Below are positions 56,997 to 64,000 of a stretch of DNA of 64,000 nucleotides, piece by piece. This DNA is from Labia minor (taxonomy: Eukaryota > Arthropoda > Insecta > Dermaptera > Spongiphoridae). Under the pieces are notes generated by a model. It was given only the letters and a program-made list of their open reading frames with translations, did no database searches and had not been told where the DNA came from. Location: contig OY720344.1 in NCBI GenBank assembly GCA_963082975.1, positions 97,345,228-97,409,227 on the forward strand, given 5' to 3'. A program made the position numbers and the translations under genes. Every line of letters starts with the position of its first letter. Position 1 is the stretch's first letter.

Positions 56997-57541
56997 ATAG
57001 TATTTGGTTGAAAGTCTGTATGTAAAAGGTTTTCATCCATTTTGTTTAAATCAGTATAAGTAGATAAGACATATATTTGTATTCTTGTAAAATATATTTT
57101 AATTTAATCAGTAAATTAATTATATATTATTATTGTATATGTTATATTTATCTAACTCTGTGTCTCTACAGTTTTCGAAAGTTCTTAGCCGCAGCATCCA
57201 CATTTCCCTAAGCGTCCCTATCCTGAGCTACAACCAAATCCTACCTTGTCCCATCTCTCCCATGTCTCTTCCTTCATTGTCCACCCACCTTGGTCCTTGG
57301 TCTTCCACCGGATGTTTCCCAATCGGTTTCTCCCAATTTCTAGTTTCTCCAATTCCAACCACGTCCCCTTCCCATCCCAGCCTTCTTGATTTTATAACCT
57401 TAACTATATCTGGACATTATTTCTCGTTATGCCATCTCCGCCATCCCCCTGTGACCTCATCTTCTATTGGCCTATAAATGCTTCGAACAATATTAATCTC
57501 ACAAATACTCCAAATCTACTCTCGTCTCCCAGAGTCATCGA

Positions 57542-57716
57542 TAGGGTGACCAAACGTCCCGTCTTTAGGTGCTCTGTCCCAAAAATGTCTTCGGGACACC
57601 CTACTGTTTTTTCAATATTTAGGACATTTCGTAATTTTTTTTTCAAAATTTTTTCAATTTAGTTCTAAAAAATACCTTTTGTCCCGGTTTGGTGTTTTCG
57701 AAATATGGTCACCCTA
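57542..57716 (+). mobile_element. hAT MITE, copy 2 (family hAT-2)
   Basis: 175 bp, tagggtgaccaaacgtcccg to atatggtcaccctа-type right end, exact 8-bp duplication gtcatcga (57534-57541 and 57717-57724). Very similar to 26535-26737. Inserted in the RTE LINE. Confidence 0.95.
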
Positions 57717-57990
57717 GTCATCGATAAACATGAAAAATAATTGTTTTATATATTTTAATTACAACGTCGATTTAAATTCTTCTCGAATATTATTATCCTT
57801 CGTGATTAGAGATCTTAAGTATTTAAATATTTATACTTTTTCAAATTCTACATTTTGTATGTTAATTGTATGTAAGTCGTATCCGTAGCATAATTCTTGA
57901 ATTTTTTTGTTTAATTACATTTCGGTTGATTTTTCCACAATTTCTCTAATCATATGTCTCCTCTTCCAGTCCAATTCATTTATCTATCAA

Positions 57991-58799
57991 TGTTTCATAA
58001 GGAATTTAAATTTCTTAATTTGGCTAGAACACTCCATTTTTTAAAATTTTAAATAGAGGGGGAGAGAGAGGTTCTAATTATATATATATATATATATATA
58101 TATAAATCTGTTTCTATGACAGCAAAAAAGTAAACAAATTACATTCATACAAACTCTCCTTTATATATATTTCTGGAAAATGGAACACCCGCAGCTCAGT
58201 TTAGGAGTTACCTAAGATTCTAATTTCTTTTTTATTTTTCATCATTTGAGGTACCCTTCACCTCAGAAAAATTTGGTTACCTTACTCCTTGTAGTTTAGG
58301 CTCTGGAGTTTTTTGCGTACAGACGGACACTATCGTATTAAATATATAGATATGTATATTTTATTTCCACCCTAATCTTAAATTTATAGATGAATATATA
58401 ATGTCAAGGTATGATAAATACAAACCGATGTCTTATAAATTACGATCAATACCAACACTTTTCATTTTAAAGGGTATTGACTGTAGTCTATTATACTTAC
58501 AGTCTCGATTTATGATTTATTATTTGTGTTAATAAATAAAAGTACCATTTGTATACACATAATTTAAAAAGGGCTTTAGATAAATTATGTTATATGAAAA
58601 CAATAAATTTTTTTTTATATTCATACGATATCAAAAGATATTCGTTATTGAATTATTTCTATTTAAATATCTGAGTATATAGATGAGATAATATTTTATA
58701 AAAGAGTCACCTTTGTTGTGTGGGGGAATGAAAATTTCACTAAAAATCTGCTTGCGTAGAATATCTCCTGGAACCGCAATAAAGCATTATAGCAAGGTC
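57991..58799. other. Spacer with (TA)n and an inverted microsatellite-associated repeat
   Basis: (TA) run at 58079-58105, followed at 58103-58165 by gtttctatgacagcaaaaaa and aaacaaattacattcatac, the complement of the repeat at 7990-8070. The rest is unassigned. Confidence 0.4.
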
Positions 58800-59333
58800 A
58801 AGGTAATTATATAGAACGGTCATCCAGTCATGGATTGGGATAAAACTTTAACAGTGGGTTCCTTTTTTAATTCTAAATAAACTTTTTTAATTCTAAATAA
58901 ACTTTGCTTTTTTTGCGGGTCGCTTCTAGTTTACGAGATAAATAAAGATTTACAGATTACCTGATTATGAACGTCGAAATGTGCTATTAAGTAATGTTTT
59001 ATTGACTAATTCACTAATTTTCGGTTTTTTCGGTTCGGTTTGGATATAGGGAAATTATTTAATTAATTAATTTTTTAATTTTTCAACATTAAAACCGAAG
59101 TGAAAAAAAAACCCCAGAAAATTAGTGGAGCCCTCTGGTAGTCAAATAATAAAACATGGTAGCTAAATAGAATATCAATGGATTTACATGCAAACTTTAA
59201 TAATTTTTATCCGTAAACTAGAAGCGGCCCGCAAAAATAGCATAGGAAAAGTTTATTTGGAATTAAAAAAGGAACTGACTGATAAAGTTTTATCCAAATC
59301 CATGACTGGATGACCTTTCTATATAATTACCTT
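58800..59333. mobile_element. Long-TIR fold-back MITE
   Basis: 534 bp with imperfect inverted arms of about 130-150 bp: aaggtaattatatagaacgg and tcatccagtcatggattggg at the left, their complements at the right, both followed by a gtttattt and gcgggtcgcttctagttta-type segment. The inner part holds a second small palindrome (actaattttc... gaaaattagtg). Left arm has a tandem doubling of ttttttaattctaaataaac. No coding sequence; target duplication not identified. Confidence 0.7.
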
Positions 59334-60079
59334 AAAAATTAAATAATTATACTTGAAATATGTAGATAGTTTCTATACCATATGTAGGTAATATGAATTG
59401 ATAAGTTTGCATAATAGATATTATTTGTTTTTTTAATATTTAATTCATATGATTTTATTTAAATAATTTATATACTGTGTAGATATATAAATTTAGTTAT
59501 TTTCAGATGTCACAAATGAAAATAGTGTGATGCAGATGTGTCAATTTTATTGTTAAATATTCATTGAGGCGAGTTTGGTGTTTGAATGTTTTGAATTAAA
59601 AATTTTACAACTAGATAATTATATGAATGAGAAAATTTCACTGTTCATAAATCATTTCATTTAATTCATGTCTCCGGTTAACAAAAATTTCACTCATGTA
59701 CTCTTTCATTCACTCTTTTTCTCTTTCCCCTCTTCACCTTTCAATATTAGGCAATATTTATTTATTAAACCTTCTCATGATTCATCAATCCTGTCTCTTT
59801 TTTCTATATAATTCAATTTATTTTTATTAACCATTCTAGTTATGATAGAACCAGAAGATTTATTAGAAACACGCAGTATATGAAACCTATATTTATAAAT
59901 TAAACAAATGTTATTGTCAAATTGATCTACATATACCTACGTTATGCGATAAATCCAATTAGATGCTAATCGATAATGTCAAAATATAATACATCATTTT
60001 CTAATATTTAATTATGAAAAAATAAAATATAATAAATATATCTATATTGATGTAAATATTAATATTAATTTTTTTATCT
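59334..60079. other. AT-rich spacer
   Basis: Nothing recognised. Confidence 0.5.
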
Positions 60080-60180
60080 ACTTATGTATCTCTGTGGATT
60101 TACTAAACTAGAAAGTTATTGGTTGCTGCAACCACATTCCTCCGTCCTTTCCTATCCTGAGCAAACTCTATCCTTTTTAT
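60080..60180 (-). mobile_element. RTE LINE C-terminal scrap
   Basis: ggttgctgcaaccacattcc and ttcctatcctgagc are the complement of the end of the RTE ORF. Confidence 0.5.
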
Positions 60181-60444
60181 CTTCTAATTTTGAATCTCAT
60201 TTTGTATTTCTTTTTTTATTCTTATTTTAATTACTCTTTATAAGATAATTTATGCTTGTATTTAGTTTAACATATATTGGCAAAATTTTATTTTCATTTT
60301 CAATATTTTTTTTTAATTTATTCAAGTATAAAAATTTTAACGAGCAATATATAATAAAAATCATTGGGGTTAATATATGATATGTCATTAATTAATACAT
60401 TTTATAATTTTATAATAATATTTACTAAGCTGATTAAAGGTGTT
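60181..60444. other. AT-rich spacer
   Basis: Nothing recognised. Confidence 0.5.
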
Positions 60445-60650
60445 TCATAAGTAGAACGGGTCCTCACAATCTTTATCTTGATTTTCTTGATTGGAGGCGC
60501 TACTTTTTATTTCAAGTTACTTCCCAATTTCGATCCAGGAGGCTGGCTGGACCTTATAGATTCCAAGAAATTCTCTTGCCAGATTCCGGATTCGAACCCG
60601 GAACCACGAGGATATAAATTAAGTTAAGCCACAAAGTGCGTGGCGTCTTA
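60445..60650 (-). mobile_element. SINE-1 copy
   Basis: Minus strand: head gacgccacgcactttgtggc, B box gggttcgaatccgg (intact consensus), body with cagcctcctggatcgaaatt and gaagtaacttgaaat. Shorter than the 14110 copy at the distal end. Confidence 0.72.
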
Positions 60651-60660
60651 TGTATATATA

Positions 60661-60862
60661 TATGTTGTAGGCAGATGGCAATTTTATGAATATAGGATTT
60701 GCCTAAGCAAAAGGCGTTTGTCTTGCTGAACTAAGATTTAGCCAAATGGCTTTTCACTAGGCAAATGTTATTTTCATAGTCAAATTGAAATGAAATAATA
60801 GTTGAAGCTATTTGGCAAGGCAAATACTATTTATCTAAAATTGCCATTTGACTACGACATAT
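60661..60862. mobile_element. Small inverted-repeat MITE
   Basis: About 200 bp, ends tatgttgtaggcagatggca and its imperfect complement gccatttgactacgacata, plus several inner copies of atttgcct/aggcaaat in both directions. Sits in (TA)-rich sequence directly beside SINE-1, so the target duplication is unreadable. Confidence 0.65.
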
Positions 60863-61213
60863 ATATAAAGATAATATAATCTTTTTTTAGTTCTATAGAA
60901 CTTTATGAATTTATTTTAATAAGTTCTCAAATTTATCTAAATAATTAATATTTATTTATATTTAATTTGGTGATATTTGATTTATCGCAGCCAGTTCAGT
61001 TGGCTAAGGCTAAAATCAATAATATCACTTAAGAATTATAAATAAAAATTTTTTCAAAAAATTTTTTAGATCTAATAAGGAGATATTCCATTAATTATTT
61101 TATTGTTTATTTTATATTTTAGTGAGATATATATAAAATAAAATAGGAATATTTAATTTAGATTGTATCAATAAATAGTTAAAAATATTTAAATTCTATT
61201 CAATGTATATTGT

Positions 61214-61247
<34 letters not shown>

Positions 61248-61288
61248 TTTAGATTTCCGTGAATTTTATTATTATTATTATTATCAGA
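60863..61288. other. AT-rich spacer with (TA)n
   Basis: (TA) run at 61217-61244; no gene. Confidence 0.5.
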
Positions 61289-61569
61289 TTTATCCGGGAT
61301 ATGTTCAAGTATTTTTGTGAGGTTGTTTTCTCGACGTTTCGGCATCCATTTTGGCGCCATTTTCAAGGGGTTATTAAGGGGGGAATATTTTTGAGATTCT
61401 GGATCTTAGTTTGTGTGTTCAAGAGTCGATATCGGGATTTTGGGTTGATAGGTTGGGTGGTCTTGTACCAGAATCCCCCAAAAATATTCCCACCTAATGT
61501 AAATGACGCTAGTGCCGAAACGTCGAGAAAACAATCTCACAAAAATATGTGAACATATCCCGGATAAAT
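61289..61569. mobile_element. Inverted-repeat element with cgacgtttcggc arms
   Basis: 281 bp with arms of about 58 bp: atttatccgggatatgttca and ttttctcgacgtttcggca at the left, complements at the right. Moderately G/C-rich centre. The motif ccgaaacgtcgaga in the arms recalls sequences next to Penelope-like elements; not proven. Open frames on both strands are not genes. Confidence 0.7.
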
Positions 61570-61581
61570 TTACATATATAT

Positions 61582-61731
61582 ATGATAATGGCACCTAAAG
61601 CGGACATTATTGCAAAAATTTTACTTAAAATAAAAATTATTAATGAATGTAAAAAAAAAAATAATTCTGATTTTAAGTATAAGGTTTGCAATAATGTTCG
61701 CTTTAGGTTCCTGTCCGCTTTTGGTGCCATT

Positions 61732-61738
<7 letters not shown>
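61582..61738. mobile_element. Small TIR element inside (TA)n
   Basis: Ends atgataatggcacctaaagc and the complement ggtgccattatcat, with a right arm in which the aaagcgga unit occurs twice (gttcgctttaggttcc and gtccgcttttggtgcc). About 157 bp. Embedded in (TA) repeats on both sides. Confidence 0.62.

Positions 61739-61762
<24 letters not shown>
61735..61762. repeat. (TA)n microsatellite
   Basis: Uninterrupted TA run right of the previous element. Confidence 0.9.
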
Positions 61763-61765
<3 letters not shown>

Positions 61766-62254
61766 TCAGTACCGAGATGAGTGAGAAGATGAGTAAGCTA
61801 AGAAGTCCGTGGAAGCCGTAACAACAACGATAAGCGCTTTACTGCGATTCTAGATATAATCCTTAAGAAAAACATAGAACATTTTAACAATTACAGAGAG
61901 ATTGCTTTTAATGGCTAAAAGATTACAAAGTTCCACTTCATAATGGATTAATGAATTAATAAAAAAAAAGTAAAATCTTAAAAACCACAGTACTTAACTT
62001 ATCCCTATATAATCTTTGTTGTGTTAATTTTAAATGATAATTATTATTAATAATATGATTTTTAATTTGTTAAAAATACAGCATTTGGTTTAATTATTTT
62101 ATCAAATATATAATTTCTTACGTAGCTTTCAATAACTTTCTACAATTATGGGTGAGATCTAAAGTTTATTAAAAATCAGATTTCAAAATATCAAAATATT
62201 ATTCTTCAAGTAAATCCTTTAAAGATCTTTCTCTCTCTTCTTATTGATATCTCT
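61763..62254. other. Spacer, unassigned
   Basis: 61763-61860 has balanced composition but matches nothing known to me; the rest is AT-rich. Confidence 0.4.
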
Positions 62255-62345
62255 ATCTCAGTGATGCAAATGAACTCAAATTGATTGCAGCAACCACACT
62301 TCTCTAGCAGTTCCTGTTCCATTCAAGTCCTGAGTATTCCCATTT
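62255..62345 (-). mobile_element. RTE LINE C-terminal scrap
   Basis: ttgcagcaaccacacttctc and agcagttcctgttcc; complement of the end of the RTE ORF, diverged. Confidence 0.45.
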
Positions 62346-62699
62346 TCCTTATATTTACTGAAATATATATCTTAGTCCACATTGACTTAAGTTGACTTGT
62401 GAAGATACACAGATGCCTTGTAATTCATTCATTCTTCTCCTTTCGACAATAGAATAACTTAACTAATTTATTCTGAAAAGCATAAAAATATTATCACAAA
62501 AAATCATAATCTACAACATCTAAACATTCGATAAATTAATTTATTTATATTAGCTATCGGAAAATTGTTCTATTAAGAATTTATATTATGCGAAAGTAAA
62601 AAGTAACATTTTAAGTTAAATTTTCTAAACAAATATTTTCTAAAATCATGATATTTTTTTATGCATTATTTATTTATAATAGAATCCTCTGGCTTTTGA
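62346..62699. other. AT-rich spacer
   Basis: Nothing recognised. Confidence 0.5.
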
Positions 62700-62975
62700 A
62701 CATTCTATGAAAGAATAGCACCCTTTAAGTCTATTGCGGTCTATGCACAGTAGAGGAGTTCTATGATCAGTATAACGAGCATTCAGAACAATACAGTACA
62801 CTCAAACTTCATTTTCATTCTCTTGATTGCAGGCCTCTATTATACTTGTTTAAAGCTATCTTCTCAATTTTGAACCTTGTACCACATATCAGTCAGAGAA
62901 AAACTCCTTTTTCAGGTCCGCTGATATCGTAGAACCACAATCAAGTAGCTTAACAGGCTAACTTGCTTCCTTTGA
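62700..62975 (-). mobile_element. SINE-1, diverged copy
   Basis: Matches the 14110 copy by order: gttctatgatcagtataacg, tcattctcttgattgcagg, aaagctatcttctcaatttt, then a worn head with catatcagtcagagaaaaac. Confidence 0.6.
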
Positions 62976-64000
62976 AACCTTTTATTTTTTATTTTGTATT
63001 TAATAATTTTCTCTGATTATTATCTTAAATTATCTTTTTATGTTTAAAAGCAGTTCTATTTTGTTATTTTTAAAAAATTTAATTTCCAAGTTACCTACAT
63101 AACTTTTGACACAATTTAAAAAAAATAATATTGTTTTTTAACATGAATAGCTTAAAATATCACCTTTAAAATGATGTAAAAATTAACATAATTTTTTACT
63201 ATATGAAATTTGTGGATAAATTCATTAAAACATCTCACAATGCTATTTAATAATATTTTAATATTATACTACAATAATTAATTATTATGACAAATAAAAA
63301 TCATAAACTCTAATACCTTTACCATTTAATAGATAATTCATTATTAATTAATTAAGTTAAGAAAGATTGAAATAAAATCATTTATTATATTATTTGAATT
63401 AATTACAATATTATAATCACCTTGTTATATTTACTTGGATTAGTTTGAAAGGAATAATTGGAGCCTGGAAATATTATCCAATTAAATTTTCGAAGATACT
63501 AAACGAATTAATTTCGCTTCGAGGCAAATTCCAACACTGAACTTGTGCAAGTCGTGCGTGATTCTTACTTAATAAAACCATTAATTTCACTGATAATTAA
63601 TTGACAATTGCTGACTATGCTATTTACCTAATTTTGTAAAATGACATCGGGTCAGAGATTAATCAAACAATTAGTATTCCATATTCCATTCGCTGTCATG
63701 TCAATAAACCTTTCGACTCTCTAGATTTGGCTATTAAATGAAAAAATGGGAAATGAAAAAAAAAAATCGATTAAATAGTGAACGATGTTTGTATATTAAA
63801 ACTTTCAACTTTTGACTTTGCTACAAGTTGGATAATGTTCTAAATATATATATTGGGCAACTTTTCTATATATTTATAGAAGCTCTCTCAAGAAGAAAAT
63901 AGTTTCCAAAGTAAAATTGTAAGGAAAATGTAAAATTCATTCCAAAGAATTAGAATTTGGTAATTTTTTTTATTAATATATATATATAATATAATATATT
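62976..64000. other. AT-rich spacer to the window edge
   Basis: No gene, RNA or repeat recognised. 63420-63720 is slightly less AT-rich without a motif. Confidence 0.5.

Larger units (their letters stand above)
56928..57990 (-). mobile_element. RTE LINE with best-preserved hairpin tail, split by a hAT MITE
   Basis: Minus-strand copy. From right to left: RT C-terminal coding (57725-57990, with ctgtaaaat..-type and attattatccttcgtgatta matching the copy at 640-730), interruption by hAT-2 (57542-57716), the SMTLGDESR motif region (57460-57541), then ORF end, A/T-rich 3' UTR and hairpin tail (56928-57000). Removing the hAT and one 8-bp duplication restores continuity. Open frames at 57133-57662 on both strands run across it and are not genes. 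Confidence 0.82.

Noticed and set aside
57133..57662. Serine/proline-rich frames of 77-114 codons
   Set aside because: They are antisense or shifted readings of the RTE LINE and the hAT-2 MITE.
61289..61569. Hammerhead ribozyme
   Set aside because: Only a CGAAAC-like strand is present; no CUGAUGA-type strand was found by eye on either strand.

Overview
This is a very AT-rich, gene-poor eukaryotic window, almost certainly from an insect. The evidence is one intact ionotropic-receptor-like chemosensory gene, typical arthropod transposons (mariner, hAT, pogo/Tigger, RTE- and R1-type LINEs, a Ty3/gypsy element, tRNA-derived SINEs), no bacterial gene spacing, and long stretches of low-complexity A/T DNA. 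The species cannot be named from the sequence. Only two long open reading frames look functional: the receptor (43133-45019) and the Gag-Pol of a young Ty3/gypsy element (48054-52037). Nearly every other open frame is a fossil of a mobile element or a chance frame.

Layout. 1-10 kb: RTE LINE fragments, a mariner reduced to its two ends (2980-3519), and a 2.1-kb inverted pair of a Helitron-like family ('Hel-A', 5728-7860). 10-21 kb: a second Helitron-like family ('Hel-F'), a tRNA-derived SINE abutting a mariner MITE (14110-14637), an R1-type LINE 3' end split by a hAT MITE (15110-16300), and another Hel-A copy. 21-34 kb: a perfectly palindromic Tc1/mariner fold-back (23305-24040) inside a Hel-A copy, a hAT MITE (26535), a hairpin MITE (27149), and two SINEs of a second family (32665 and 33444) with clear target duplications. 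34-43 kb: a hAT inside a hAT (35063-35645), a deleted mariner (39631), a hAT MITE (40487) and a pogo/Tigger relic. 43-52 kb: the receptor gene, Hel-F, a decayed autonomous hAT (46897), and the complete Ty3/gypsy element (47753-52367). 52-64 kb: hAT MITEs, more SINEs, an RTE LINE split by a hAT MITE (56928-57990), and a cluster of long-inverted-repeat elements (58.8-61.8 kb).

The parts work together as a transposon graveyard with a readable order of nested insertions: hAT into hAT, hAT into LINE, fold-back into Hel-A, Hel-A into hAT. The most interesting points are listed next. (1) Two unrelated-by-sequence families, Hel-A and Hel-F, share one architecture: a short terminal hairpin, an exact subterminal inverted repeat and an internal short-tandem tract, like Helentron-associated (HINE/DINE-1) elements. 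(2) The RTE LINE carries a conserved GC-rich tail with two triloop hairpins, and the tail is also found next to an unrelated-looking coding remnant. (3) The Tc1/mariner fold-back has two 280-bp arms that each encode the same transposase C-terminus. I found no new enzymatic or defence system. The host content is a single divergent receptor gene.
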